A stretch of DNA of 64,000 nt from an uncultured Clostridium sp. (GTDB taxonomy: Bacteria; Bacillota; Clostridia; Clostridiales; Clostridiaceae), in the NCBI GenBank assembly GCA_937927335.1, contig CALBDU010000087.1:1-64000 (forward strand), written 5' to 3'. Below the pieces are notes generated by a model. That model saw only the letters and a list, made by a program, of their open reading frames with translations. It had not been told where the DNA came from and did not search any database. This document shows positions 25,064 through 34,357 of this stretch, in pieces (position 1 is the first letter of the stretch; each line of letters begins with the position of its first letter). Made by a program: the position numbers and the translations under genes.

Positions 25064-27466
25064 TTATTGAGTTTTAGCAGTTTTCATAACTCCTGTTATA
25101 CCTTTGTTACCAAGAGCATCCTTGCCATCAAAGCTTGCTGAAGTTCCTGCTTTAACAGTAGTGTAATCAGCACTGATGTCATTTTTAAGAGTTAATGTGA
25201 ATGTAATTCCATCCTCTGAAGTTGCAGAAGCTATTGATGCGCTGCTGCCGTCTACTGTTACTGCAAAATCATATTTGTCCATTGCAGTTTCATAATTAGT
25301 AACTTCTTCATCAAAGGTAACTGTTATTGTATCCAGGTCTACCAGTGAAGCACTCTTAACTTCTGGTCCAGTAGTTTCAGTAAAGGAAATTCCATCAAAT
25401 TTGTCATCGTAGGAATCAAAATCCTCTACATCATTGCCATTAGCATCCTTGATATTTTCTGTTGTAAATCTGAAATCCTTTGAAGTACTAGTTGTAGCAT
25501 CAATTTGTCCCTGTCCAACAGTAAGTTTAACTGCCTTTTTGTCAGTATTTACAAAAGTTGCCTTAGTAAACACGTTTTCTCCGTCAAGGAGGTAGTTGTC
25601 TGTATCAAGAGCTGAGGCACCAACCTCATCGCTGAAGGTTACAATATAGGAATCGTTGCTTCCAGCTACCTTGGACAGGCCTGTTACAGTTACATCTGGC
25701 TCATCCTTTGATGTTACACTAAAGGTTATATCTGCTTCATCGGAATCAACGCCGTTAACATTTACGAAGCCTTCAGGAAGAGTTGCTGAATATTCGCCAA
25801 CTTCCAGTCCATCCAAGGAAATTGCAACCTGATTGTCATCAAGGTCAGTTAATGTATCAGCATCAAAAATAGCTGTTATATCAGCTGCACCAACTGTATC
25901 TCCGTCTTCATCCACATATGAAACATCCTGAGCTGTTTTATCTGCAATTTTGCCTACAACATCCTCATCAAAAGTGAATACAGCATATCTGGTTCCATTG
26001 TATGTCTTTACAGTTCCTTCAGCTGATTCAAGTTTTGCAGCTGTATCTGAGAATTTAATGAATCTGGTGTATGCACTGCCTGTATTTCCAGAATAGTCAT
26101 CATAATTGTAGATTCTTACTTTGTATGAAGCATCTTTATCTGCAGCTGTGCCTAAAGTAATGTAATATGATTTATTTCCGGTTCCGCTTACTGCTTTTAC
26201 GCTGTCAGGAGTAACCTCTGCACCATTAATATCGATTTTGAAGTTTCCACCAGTGATATCTACTGGCTCACTGAAAGTAACCTTTAATGTTGTTAAGCTT
26301 AATGCTTTTAATGAAGTAACCTCAGGATCTGTATTATCTTCTTCCAAGGTCAAGTCTTCAGAAACTGAAGCAATCTTGTTGCCAGCAAGGTCTTTAACAT
26401 TGCTGATTTCTACTGTATAATCCCCATCATCCTCATCGCTTAGTCCAGTAACCTTAATTACATTTTTATCAGTGCTGTCCTGAGCTAAAGTAACTGTTGC
26501 CTTTGTTCCATCTGAGTCTAAAACTTTAATATTTGAGAGGTTTTCAGCAGTTGCCTTATTAACATCTTCACTGAAGGTAATTTTTAAGGTATCCCTGTTT
26601 GTCATTGCCATTGAAGCAACCTCAGGTTTTACTGTGTCTGAAAGCTTAAGTATTTCCTTATAATCAGGAAGTGTTTTTCCAGCAACACTTTTAACATTTT
26701 TTATTGTTACCAGGTAGTCATCGCTGCTGTCGTTAGTAAGCGGAGTAGTAAGCTTAAGTACTACTGTTTTACCGTCAGCCTGAAGCTCTGCATCGTTTAT
26801 AGTTAATGTTGGGTTAGCAAATGTATAGTTTGAAACATTTGTAGCTGATTTATCTTCCACTGTCTGTGTGAAGGATACTTTTACATGATTTCCATCAATA
26901 ACTGTTACAGAACCAACTTCAAATGCAGCTGATACTACATTTATTGCATTTACCCTTGATGTCAGACCTGCTTTTTCAGGAAGTGCAGCATTTAGTGCGT
27001 TAACAAGAGCTTTAGCTGCATCTATATCTGCCTGAGCTTTGCTTCCTTCTGCTTTTGCAACTGCTGCATCTGCTTCTGAAATTGGATTTACAGCTTTTGC
27101 TGCAACTGTTGCATCCCAGTATCCGTTAGTTCCTATATACTGCCAGCCGTTTGCATCCTTTGCCCATGTTGCATGCTCTACCCAATAGCCGTTTCTTATG
27201 TAGCCCCAGCCTGTTGAGTCTTTTGCCCAGCCTTCCTGAACCCATGATCCGTCAACTGCACTTAAGAAGCACCAGCCTGTTGAGTCTTTTGCCCATCCAT
27301 TTTTAACCAGGGTACCATTATTATAATAGTACCAGGTTCCGTTCTGGTTTACCCAGCCGTTTGCTACGGCAGGTGCTGCCATAACTGAAACTGTTGGGAG
27401 AACTATACCCATTCCTATTGTTGCTGCTGATGTAATAGTTAAATTTCTTTTTAATTTCTTTTTCAT
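25064..27466 (-). CDS. Secreted cell-wall-binding protein with Ig-like (SbsA/Big_5) repeats
   Basis: An 800-residue surface protein. A Sec signal peptide (KKKLKRNLTITSAATIGMG) ends near residue 33. Residues 36-122 carry four to five choline-binding-like cell-wall repeats with GW and WYYY motifs (NGWVNQNGTWYYYNN, GWAKDSTGWGYI). A helical Ala-rich stretch follows (about 128-170), then about six Ig-like domains of the SbsA type, each with a VKVSFTQTV- or LKITFSEDV-type strand and an Asp/Gly-rich loop. There is no LPxTG. It is probably held on secondary wall polymers by the repeats and may be an S-layer or stalk-like component. It lies downstream of an ECF sigma/anti-sigma pair. Confidence 0.85.
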   Translation of the reverse strand: MKKKLKRNLTITSAATIGMGIVLPTVSVMAAPAVANGWVNQNGTWYYYNNGTLVKNGWAKDSTGWCFLSAVDGSWVQEGWAKDSTGWGYIRNGYWVEHATWAKDANGWQYIGTNGYWDATVAAKAVNPISEADAAVAKAEGSKAQADIDAAKALVNALNAALPEKAGLTSRVNAINVVSAAFEVGSVTVIDGNHVKVSFTQTVEDKSATNVSNYTFANPTLTINDAELQADGKTVVLKLTTPLTNDSSDDYLVTIKNVKSVAGKTLPDYKEILKLSDTVKPEVASMAMTNRDTLKITFSEDVNKATAENLSNIKVLDSDGTKATVTLAQDSTDKNVIKVTGLSDEDDGDYTVEISNVKDLAGNKIASVSEDLTLEEDNTDPEVTSLKALSLTTLKVTFSEPVDITGGNFKIDINGAEVTPDSVKAVSGTGNKSYYITLGTAADKDASYKVRIYNYDDYSGNTGSAYTRFIKFSDTAAKLESAEGTVKTYNGTRYAVFTFDEDVVGKIADKTAQDVSYVDEDGDTVGAADITAIFDADTLTDLDDNQVAISLDGLEVGEYSATLPEGFVNVNGVDSDEADITFSVTSKDEPDVTVTGLSKVAGSNDSYIVTFSDEVGASALDTDNYLLDGENVFTKATFVNTDKKAVKLTVGQGQIDATTSTSKDFRFTTENIKDANGNDVEDFDSYDDKFDGISFTETTGPEVKSASLVDLDTITVTFDEEVTNYETAMDKYDFAVTVDGSSASIASATSEDGITFTLTLKNDISADYTTVKAGTSASFDGKDALGNKGITGVMKTAKTQ

Positions 27467-27572
27467 TTTTCCATCTCCCTTAAATTTGTGTAATTTAGTT
27501 TTTATGACCTGTTCACTTATATAACGCAGGGGGATAGTGTTTTATTGCACATTTTTTAAAAAAATATTTTTT

Positions 27573-28763
27573 TTATTGGCTTGTAGTATTGTCCATAGTA
27601 TCGGTAGGATTGTCTCCCCCGGTTTCAGAGCTTCCACCAGAGCTATTACCGGTTTCATTTTCGTCAGGTGTGTCTGTAGTGTCTTCATTGCCGCCGTTGT
27701 TTTCGTTTGCTCCGTCACCATTGTTCCCTGTACCAGAATTTCCGGTGTTATCTGTGCCCCCATTAGCCGCTCCTGGGTCAGGTATGGTTATAGTGCCCCC
27801 ATCCTCAGTACCCGGATTAGTTACTGCGCCCTGGTCACTGCCAGTACTGGAAGTATTATCAGTATTGCCGCTGCCCTGGTCCTGATTAACTACTCCCTGG
27901 CTGCTGTTTGTGGAATCAGGTGTTTCTGAAGGTTTTACGCTGTCACCTGCTCCGTTGCCTGAATTGCTGTCCGTATTACCTGGCAGCAATTCTTTTTCAT
28001 CAGATTCAATTATCTCATGCAAATCAATGGACTTTTCCTGACAAGTGGTTATGATGTCCTTGATGGACATGTCAGAAAGTTCCTCCACAGTAAGCTTTTC
28101 ATCAGAAGAAGCTATTTCAGTAATTAGGCTTATTTTTCCAATTGAAACATTATATTTTTCAGCCAGTGCGGATTTTTCCTCGGTTTCAGCTTTATCTAAA
28201 ACCTGCCTTAAAATGTGTGGGGTAATATTTTGAGAGGCTACATTTTTACGTATCACCTCACCTACCAGCTTAGCTTGATTAGCAGCCTTGTCGGTATCAC
28301 CATTTTCAACAGAAACCATTATGACATTTTTGTTATTGTTCAAGTATCCCTGGCTGATCATGGACTTGCACAAGGATTCTACTGTACTGTTTAAATCAGA
28401 ATTTACATAGTCATGTCCGTCAATGACCTTCTGGGCATCCTTATTTACAGCTTTAATTGACAATACAGTGTTATGTCTGCTTGTTGTTATTTCAATACTA
28501 GGATTTACATCTAAAGCTATTACGCTGTCAGGCATCCTGTATTGAACAAACCATCCTGATACAAACATCAGCATTATTATGCCAAATGCAAAAGCCCCGG
28601 AAAATTGTTTGTGAAATTTCGGTTTTGATTTAATTTCCTGTGTTGTAATGTAATCGTGCTCCGTCATTTTGACAACAGTTGTATTGGCTAATCTTTCAAA
28701 ATCCAAAGATGGTGCCTGGTTGACGGCTCTTTTAAGTGACTTTTCGATGTCTTTATTCTTCAT
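27573..28763 (-). CDS. RsgI-like transmembrane anti-sigma factor
   Basis: A 396-residue single-pass membrane protein that probably holds the adjacent ECF sigma factor. The cytoplasmic N-terminus (1-52) is short and basic, the transmembrane helix is about 55-75, and the outer part starts with ALDVNPSIEITTSRHN, the hallmark of the RsgI family (self-cleavage occurs at the Asn-Pro in well-studied members). A helical region follows to about 255. The last 140 residues are a Gly/Asn/Ser/Thr/Asp-rich tail that could cross the cell wall. The gene overlaps the sigma gene by the ATGA tetranucleotide. No carbohydrate-binding module is present, unlike cellulosome-type RsgI. Confidence 0.83.
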   Translation of the reverse strand: MKNKDIEKSLKRAVNQAPSLDFERLANTTVVKMTEHDYITTQEIKSKPKFHKQFSGAFAFGIIMLMFVSGWFVQYRMPDSVIALDVNPSIEITTSRHNTVLSIKAVNKDAQKVIDGHDYVNSDLNSTVESLCKSMISQGYLNNNKNVIMVSVENGDTDKAANQAKLVGEVIRKNVASQNITPHILRQVLDKAETEEKSALAEKYNVSIGKISLITEIASSDEKLTVEELSDMSIKDIITTCQEKSIDLHEIIESDEKELLPGNTDSNSGNGAGDSVKPSETPDSTNSSQGVVNQDQGSGNTDNTSSTGSDQGAVTNPGTEDGGTITIPDPGAANGGTDNTGNSGTGNNGDGANENNGGNEDTTDTPDENETGNSSGGSSETGGDNPTDTMDNTTSQ

Positions 28764-29353
28764 GAAAGCACCCCCTGTTCTACTAAATGTTTTTTCAGTT
28801 TCTTTAAACCGCGGTGATACTTGGATAGCTCAGTAGACAAAGGCATGTCTAAATTTTTTGCAATTTCATGATGAGCAAGGCCTGACACTGCATGAAGCAA
28901 TATGACCTGTCTTTCCTGCTCATTTAATATTTTTAATGCAGCCTGTAACACTAGCTTGTCCTCGTAATCTGTAACGTAGGAAAAAGAAAGATCGTTTTCT
29001 ATGTCATCAACCTGAATATTATCCACTAACTTCTTAGCTCTAAGCTTGCTCATTGACAAATTCCGAGCTATTGTAAAAACCCATGCCATAGGCTTACCCA
29101 TGGGTTTATATAAATGGGCCGCAGCACGAATCTTCAAATATGTATCCTGCATTACGTCTAATGCATCATGGTGATCTTTAACTATGGACAAAACAAAGGC
29201 ATATACACTATGTTCTGTTAAATGGTAAAACTCTTCAAATGCATCCCTGTCTTCATTGCCTATCCTTATAAAAATTCCTTCATCCAATACTAATTTTCCC
29301 TTGTCAATAGGATATGTACTTTGCTCGTCAATGATATTCATAAAAATCATCAT
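28760..29353 (-). CDS. ECF-type RNA polymerase sigma factor
   Basis: An extracytoplasmic-function sigma factor of about 197 residues. Region 2 is DAFEEFYHLTEHSVYAFVLSIVKDHHDALDVMQDTYLKI and continues with AWVFTIARNLSMSKLR. Region 4 is LNEQERQVILLHAVSGLAHHEIAKNLDMPLSTELSKYHRGLKKLKK, whose HTH has PLSTELSKY where most ECFs have PxGTVKSR. The start is uncertain: GGGGG is followed by TTG at 29365 with no gap, while ATG at 29353 is 12 bases away and is used here. It is co-transcribed with its RsgI-like partner. Confidence 0.88.
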   Translation of the reverse strand: MMIFMNIIDEQSTYPIDKGKLVLDEGIFIRIGNEDRDAFEEFYHLTEHSVYAFVLSIVKDHHDALDVMQDTYLKIRAAAHLYKPMGKPMAWVFTIARNLSMSKLRAKKLVDNIQVDDIENDLSFSYVTDYEDKLVLQAALKILNEQERQVILLHAVSGLAHHEIAKNLDMPLSTELSKYHRGLKKLKKHLVEQGVLS

Positions 29354-29602
29354 AAAAGCTATCAACCCCCACTATTATATTAACGCTCCAAATTAACATT
29401 TTATTGCATACCTTTCCAAAATTTATTTGTTTCATTAACCCTTGCTGCAAAATAATTATACTTTTTTTCAATTCCAATCTCCACTGAAAAACCAAGGTAT
29501 TAATCCCACAATATGTCATTCTAATGAAAAATGTAATGAAACTCATTTCATCATATAATTTCAGATTAGTCAAGCAAAAACACACAATGTTCACATACAT
29601 TC

Positions 29603-29634
29603 TTGATAATCCTGCCAAGGCACTTTGGTATTAT
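29603..29634 (+). promoter_or_regulatory. Candidate extended -10 promoter of apbE
   Basis: TGGTATTAT (extended -10, box at 29629-29634) with TTGATA at 29603-29608, 20 bases upstream. The rest of the 300-bp gap to the divergent sigma gene shows no gene. Confidence 0.45.
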
Positions 29635-29657
29635 TAAACAAGAAAGGAATGATAATA

Positions 29658-30614
29658 TTGTTTAATATTGGCAAAGAATTGAAAACCACACAAAAAAACT
29701 TTACCGCCCTGGGAACCATAAATTCAATAACTGCTATGGGAAGGGAAAGCAAGGAAGCCATTGAGACAGCCTGCCAAAGAGTACTTGAAATAGATGATAG
29801 AATGTCTGCCTTTAAGGCTGGCAGCGATGTGATGAAAATTAACAGCAGCGCTGGCTTTAAAGCTGAAAGAATAAACCGGGATACATTTATCCTGTTGAAA
29901 AAATCCTTATATTTTTCCAGTGTAACTAAAGGAGCCTTTGACATTACAATAAGACCTGTTACTTCACTTTGGGATTTTGGGAACAAAATGAATTACATAC
30001 CGGAGCGTAAGCAAATATCACAAGCTCTTTCACTGGTAAACTATAATGACCTTGAGCTTGATGAAATAAACTGTACAGCCTTTCTAAAAAACAAAGGCCA
30101 AGCCATAGACCTAGGCAGCATTGCCAAAGGCTATGCTGCAGATGAAGTTAAAGCCATCCTTCAGCAGTATGAACTGAATGATGCCTTGATAAACCTGGGA
30201 GGAAACATTGCTGTGATGGGTTGCAGCCCAAAAGGTACCCCCTGGCGTATAGGAGTACAGAATCCCTTTGCAGCCACAGGTAATTACATTGGTACAATGA
30301 ACCTGTCAGAAGGAACCATAGTAACCTCTGGCAGCAATGAACAATTCTTTGTAAAGGATGGTATTCGGTACCACCATATCATAGATCCCCGAACTGGTTA
30401 CCCTGCAAATCAAAAAATTATGAGTGTAACTGCACTTTGTGATTCTTCAGTAAATGCAGACGCTTTAACCTCAGCCCTCTTCGTATCCGGTATTGAATAC
30501 GCAAGAAGTCTCCTGGACGGCTTTAAGGCAGAAGGAATTTTTGTGATGGATAATCAAGACATATACGTATCAGACGGTTTAAGAGGCATTTTTGAAAGGA
30601 GTTCTTGCGCATGA
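29658..30614 (+). CDS. apbE: FAD:protein FMN transferase ApbE
   Basis: ApbE moves FMN from FAD onto a threonine of a partner protein. The family motifs are present: DDRMSAFKAGSDV, GAFDITIRPV, KNKGQAIDLGSIAKGYAADEV (FAD site), ALINLGGNI, and the metal-binding HHIIDPRTGYPA. No signal peptide or lipobox is seen, so this copy should be cytoplasmic or without a processed anchor, unlike many ApbE lipoproteins. The start used is TTG at 29658, nine bases after AAGGA; ATG at 29649 touches that site. The end overlaps the next gene (ATGA), whose product has two flavinylation motifs and is the obvious substrate. Confidence 0.93.
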   Translation: MFNIGKELKTTQKNFTALGTINSITAMGRESKEAIETACQRVLEIDDRMSAFKAGSDVMKINSSAGFKAERINRDTFILLKKSLYFSSVTKGAFDITIRPVTSLWDFGNKMNYIPERKQISQALSLVNYNDLELDEINCTAFLKNKGQAIDLGSIAKGYAADEVKAILQQYELNDALINLGGNIAVMGCSPKGTPWRIGVQNPFAATGNYIGTMNLSEGTIVTSGSNEQFFVKDGIRYHHIIDPRTGYPANQKIMSVTALCDSSVNADALTSALFVSGIEYARSLLDGFKAEGIFVMDNQDIYVSDGLRGIFERSSCA

Positions 30615-32200
30615 AAAAAATAAAAATATCAATAATACAAACAATAAGGCATTTAGTACAGTTATTGTTCTTTATCCTTTTACCTGGACTATATGTAAGT
30701 GCCTTCAGCGGAGTAAAAGAAATATATCTGGCAGTACTGAACCACAGCTTCAGTGTGACTCAGCTGCTGCCACAGGTAATTGAAGTTATAAGCATTATAC
30801 CTGTAACAATTTTGCTTGGAAGATTTTTTTGCGGTTGGATGTGTGGATTTGGATCCTTTGGAGACTTCATATATTACATTTCAGGCAAACTATTTAAAAG
30901 GAAACCGATGGTTAATGAAACTGCAGACCAGGTATTGAAAAAACTAAAATACGTTGTATTTGTATTTTTGGTTTTGGCGGTATGGACATTTAAAGCAACG
31001 GATTTCACCTCCTATAGTCCCTGGGATGTATTTGGCATGCTTGCTTCCATTGGTTCCATTCCTGATTTTTCATATATTACAACCAACCTTAAAGCCGGAA
31101 TGATTTTTTTAGCCTTAATAACAATAGGGTCGGCTTTTATCGAAAGGTTCTTTTGCAGATATCTTTGTCCTTTGGGTGCAGTTTTTGCACTGGTTTCAAG
31201 GTTCAGAATCGGAAAAATAACAAAACCCTCCACCCATTGCGGAAGCTGCAGGGCATGTACTTCAAGTTGTTCCATGGGAATATCTCTTTATAAACAGGAA
31301 GAAGTTTGCAGTGGTGAGTGTATACAGTGCATGAAATGCATAACTGCATGTCCTAGAAAAAATGTTTCTGTTATGATTTCAGGAAATGATGTTAAACCTT
31401 TAATTGCTGGTGCTGCAGCGGTGTCGGTTATAACAGGTTTCTATTATGCCGGAAATCTTGGTGTAAATGCTGCAGGACTAAATTCAGCAGCTTCAACAGC
31501 CATTATTTCCAGCCAAAAGGTATACAGCAGCAGTAATTTATATTTGGATGGCACCTATGAAGGTACAGGTACTGGCTTCAGGGGTGCGCAAACCACGGTA
31601 TCCGTTACGGTTAAAAGCGGAAAAATAACTGATGTAACAACACTGTCTACTGGTGATGACAGACCTTACTACAACAGAGCTTTTAGTTCTATCTCCGACG
31701 AAATAATAAGCAGCCAGTCCACTGATGTGGATTCTGTTTCAGGTGCAACCTTTAGCAGCAGGGGTATTATGTCTGCTGTAGAAGATGCTTTAGTCAATGC
31801 CAAGGTTACCACAACTTCATCTGAAGCATCCACATCCGGGACCTCTGCATCTGCTTCAGAAAGTTCCAGCAGCGTCACCACTACAGCAGAAGCTACTGCA
31901 ACAGATACATCTTCAAGTTCAGCCTCCTCCTATAAGGATGGCACCTATGAAGGCACTGGTACAGGCTTCAGAAGATCCCAGACCACAGTTTCCGTAACTG
32001 TTAAAAGTGGAAAAATAACTGACATAGCCACAGTTTCAACCGGTGACGACATGCCGTTTTACAACAGGGCATATAGTGCTGTCACCGATGAAATTATAAG
32101 CAGCCAGTCCACATCAGTGGATTCTGTTTCGGGTGCCACCTTCAGCAGCAGAGGTATTATGTCTGCTGTAGAGGATGCTTTAAGTAAAGCAGCTCAATAG
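30611..32200 (+). CDS. NapH/NosR-type membrane ferredoxin with two FMN-binding domains
   Basis: A 529-residue membrane redox protein. The N-terminal 270 residues have about five transmembrane helices with the polyferredoxin signatures RFFCGWMCGFG and RFFCRYLCPLGA and two 4Fe-4S motifs (CGSCRACTSSC, CIQCMKCITACP). After one more membrane segment come two FMN_bind domains joined by an 80-residue Ser/Thr/Ala linker. Each ends in VDSVSGATFSSRG; Thr380 and Thr510 are the predicted FMN attachment sites. The two domains are nearly identical in protein and DNA (about 31549-31790 and 31936-32180), so the second is a recent tandem copy. It probably carries electrons from inside to an outer acceptor. 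It overlaps apbE by four bases. Confidence 0.9.
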   Translation: MKKIKISIIQTIRHLVQLLFFILLPGLYVSAFSGVKEIYLAVLNHSFSVTQLLPQVIEVISIIPVTILLGRFFCGWMCGFGSFGDFIYYISGKLFKRKPMVNETADQVLKKLKYVVFVFLVLAVWTFKATDFTSYSPWDVFGMLASIGSIPDFSYITTNLKAGMIFLALITIGSAFIERFFCRYLCPLGAVFALVSRFRIGKITKPSTHCGSCRACTSSCSMGISLYKQEEVCSGECIQCMKCITACPRKNVSVMISGNDVKPLIAGAAAVSVITGFYYAGNLGVNAAGLNSAASTAIISSQKVYSSSNLYLDGTYEGTGTGFRGAQTTVSVTVKSGKITDVTTLSTGDDRPYYNRAFSSISDEIISSQSTDVDSVSGATFSSRGIMSAVEDALVNAKVTTTSSEASTSGTSASASESSSSVTTTAEATATDTSSSSASSYKDGTYEGTGTGFRRSQTTVSVTVKSGKITDIATVSTGDDMPFYNRAYSAVTDEIISSQSTSVDSVSGATFSSRGIMSAVEDALSKAAQ

Positions 32201-32202
32201 AT

Positions 32203-32247
32203 AAAAGCAGTGATATGCTTTCGTTGGTTATATCACTGCTTTTTATT
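32203..32247 (+). terminator. Terminator of the apbE operon
   Basis: A 14-bp stem AAAAGCAGTGATAT (32203-32216) with its exact complement at 32230-32243, then TTATT. Confidence 0.92.
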
Positions 32248-32252
32248 ACTTT

Positions 32253-32280
32253 AAAAAAGGACCATACAAAAGTATGATCC
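32253..32280 (-). terminator. Terminator of the KimA-like transporter gene
   Basis: Arms 32259-32267 and 32272-32280 (GGATCATAC/GTATGGTCC, one GU pair), loop of four, followed by six T on the minus strand. Confidence 0.88.
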
Positions 32281-32305
32281 AAAAATTAAATAATGGGTGA
32301 ACTAT

Positions 32306-34213
32306 TTAAACTGCTTTTAGATTATGATTTTTATCCTTGTATCTATCCTTCTTCAGCTCTTCATATATTTCCAAATTGGGTTCGATTATATATGGCACTG
32401 ATATTACAGCGATATTCCTGTGTTTTAATAGCGTGGACCTGATAAACATTGCCGTTTGGTTATGAAGTCCTTTTTCCCACCATTTTTCAACAACAAACTG
32501 GGACATAACAACCGTTACCAGATCTCCCATCTTAGAAGCATGCTCGTCTGATTCAATGTATTCCACCAGAAGGCTCAAAATATCTCTGTATGGTGACTTT
32601 TTTACAACCAGAGGAAATCCTACTTTGTTTTCCTCCCATCGTTTCACCAGCTTTTCAGTTAACTCGTCATCTACTGAAACATGAAAGCCTATGATATCAC
32701 TTGATAAACACTTTGCATAGTTTATAGTTTTGATTATTGCCTTATTGTAGCTTTCTACCAAAACAATAATGTGTTTTGCATTTTCAGGGTCAGGAACCAC
32801 ATCAGGCACGCTGCCTGGACCTACCCTAAGCTGCTGGGCCGCATGTTCATAGGACTTTTTCACACTGATCATAAAATAAACAATCATAGGTATCAATAAG
32901 CATACCACCCAGGCTCCTGATAAAAATTTTGTAAAGCCTATAACAAAGGCTGTAACAAAGGTAATAACAGCACCTGTGCCATTTATTGCAGCCTTTAATG
33001 CCCACCCTTTGCTTTTTTCCCTGAGCCATTTTCTGAACATTCCATACTGTGACAAGGTAAAGGAAATGAATACTCCTACAGCATAAAGAGGTATCAGATA
33101 GTGGGTTTCAGCCCTGAATATGATTATTAATATGCCAGCAGCCACTGCAAGTGAAACGATTCCGTTATTGAAGCTCAGCCTGTGCCCCCTTTTCTTAAGC
33201 TGCCTTGGCAGATATCCATCCTTTGCAATAGCGGATGCCAGCAGTGGAAATCCTGAATAGGCTGTATTTGCAGCAAGGATTAAAATCATTGCTGTTGCAA
33301 ACTGTATGAAATAATACATAAAGCCGCTGCCAAATACCTGCACAGCAATCTGCGAAACTACTGTGCTTTCAAGGCTGGGAACAGCGTGATACAAGGTTGC
33401 CAGATATGATGTACCGCCAAACACAAAAATGATTATTAAGGACAGCAGGAACAAAACAGTTACTGCATGCTTCTGTGAAGGCTCCTTAAAGTTTGGAACG
33501 CCATTACTCACTGCCTCAACACCAGTCAAGGCAGCACATCCTGCAGAAAAAGCCCTTAGAAAAAGAACCAGTGATATATCCCCTAAAGGTGCAGCTATGG
33601 AATGTGCCGGCTGTGGAACAATCCCCAATACCCTAACCTTGAATATTCCATAAACGATCATTGTAATCATTCCTGCGATAAACAGATAGGGAGGAAGCCC
33701 GAATATTTTTGCAGATTCGCTGACCCCTCTTAGATTGCCAATAGTAATTAATGCTATAAAAAACAAAGCTATGCTTATTCTATGGGGATAAAGTGCCGGA
33801 AATGCAGATGTTACTGCAGCAGTTCCAGCACAAGTGCTTACCGCCACAGTAAGAAGGTAATCCACTGATAATGATGCCCCTGCTATAAGGCCGGGTACTA
33901 CCCCCAGGTTTTCCTTTGCCACCGTATATGCTCCGCCGCCGTTTGGATAGCTGTGGATGGTCTGCCTATAAGAAAATACAAGTATTACCAGCAACGCAAT
34001 AATGGCCATGGCAGCATCAAACATATATTTGTATGATAAAATACCAATTACCGGAATAAGCACCCATAATATCTCTTCGCTTGCGTATGCAACAGATGAT
34101 ATGGCATCACTTGACAAAATAGCCAGTCCAAATGGTATGTTCAGCTTTTGGTGTGCCATTTCCTCTGTTGCCAAAGGCTTTCCCAGTATGATCCTTTTAA
34201 ATTCCTTAACCAT
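32306..34213 (-). CDS. KimA/YdaO-like APC-superfamily potassium transporter
   Basis: A 635-residue APC-superfamily permease with about 12 transmembrane helices and a cytoplasmic C-terminal domain of about 160 residues (from about residue 470, with HIIVLVESYNKAIIKTINYAK). The N-terminal pattern LAILSSDAISSVAYASEEIL and FSYRQTIHSYPNGGGAYTVAKENLG resembles KimA (YdaO), the high-affinity potassium importer of Bacillus. Generic annotation would be 'amino acid permease'. The adjacent KdpE/KdpD-type pair favours potassium. The gene is separated from kdpE by a terminator and has its own possible promoter. No ydaO-type c-di-AMP riboswitch was found in the 140-bp leader region. Confidence 0.8.
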   Translation of the reverse strand: MVKEFKRIILGKPLATEEMAHQKLNIPFGLAILSSDAISSVAYASEEILWVLIPVIGILSYKYMFDAAMAIIALLVILVFSYRQTIHSYPNGGGAYTVAKENLGVVPGLIAGASLSVDYLLTVAVSTCAGTAAVTSAFPALYPHRISIALFFIALITIGNLRGVSESAKIFGLPPYLFIAGMITMIVYGIFKVRVLGIVPQPAHSIAAPLGDISLVLFLRAFSAGCAALTGVEAVSNGVPNFKEPSQKHAVTVLFLLSLIIIFVFGGTSYLATLYHAVPSLESTVVSQIAVQVFGSGFMYYFIQFATAMILILAANTAYSGFPLLASAIAKDGYLPRQLKKRGHRLSFNNGIVSLAVAAGILIIIFRAETHYLIPLYAVGVFISFTLSQYGMFRKWLREKSKGWALKAAINGTGAVITFVTAFVIGFTKFLSGAWVVCLLIPMIVYFMISVKKSYEHAAQQLRVGPGSVPDVVPDPENAKHIIVLVESYNKAIIKTINYAKCLSSDIIGFHVSVDDELTEKLVKRWEENKVGFPLVVKKSPYRDILSLLVEYIESDEHASKMGDLVTVVMSQFVVEKWWEKGLHNQTAMFIRSTLLKHRNIAVISVPYIIEPNLEIYEELKKDRYKDKNHNLKAV

Positions 34214-34300
34214 TGATTTTTTCCCTCCAGATTCACCTTTTTTGGTGTTCCTTTATATCCTTAAGATTAATACTTTTGATGTAAGTTTTGTGTAAGCTTT

Positions 34301-34327
34301 ATTATAGTTTATGTTAATTTTCTGCAA
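34301..34327 (-). promoter_or_regulatory. Possible promoter of the KimA-like gene
   Basis: TTGCAG (34327-34322), 15 bases, TATAAT (34306-34301). The spacing is short, and the -35 overlaps the T-run of the kdpE terminator. Confidence 0.4.
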
Positions 34328-34356
34328 AAAAAAAATAAGCCTGCAATAAGCCGGCT
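34326..34356 (-). terminator. Terminator after kdpE
   Basis: AGCCGGC (34356-34350) pairs with GCAGGCT (34344-34338), one mismatch, followed by a long T-run (34335-34326) on the minus strand. It begins one base after the kdpE stop codon. Confidence 0.75.
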
Positions 34357-34357
34357 A

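Noticed and set aside
34214..34357. ydaO-type c-di-AMP riboswitch before the KimA-like gene
   Set aside because: Only about 140 bp of leader region with no matching core; too short for the aptamer.
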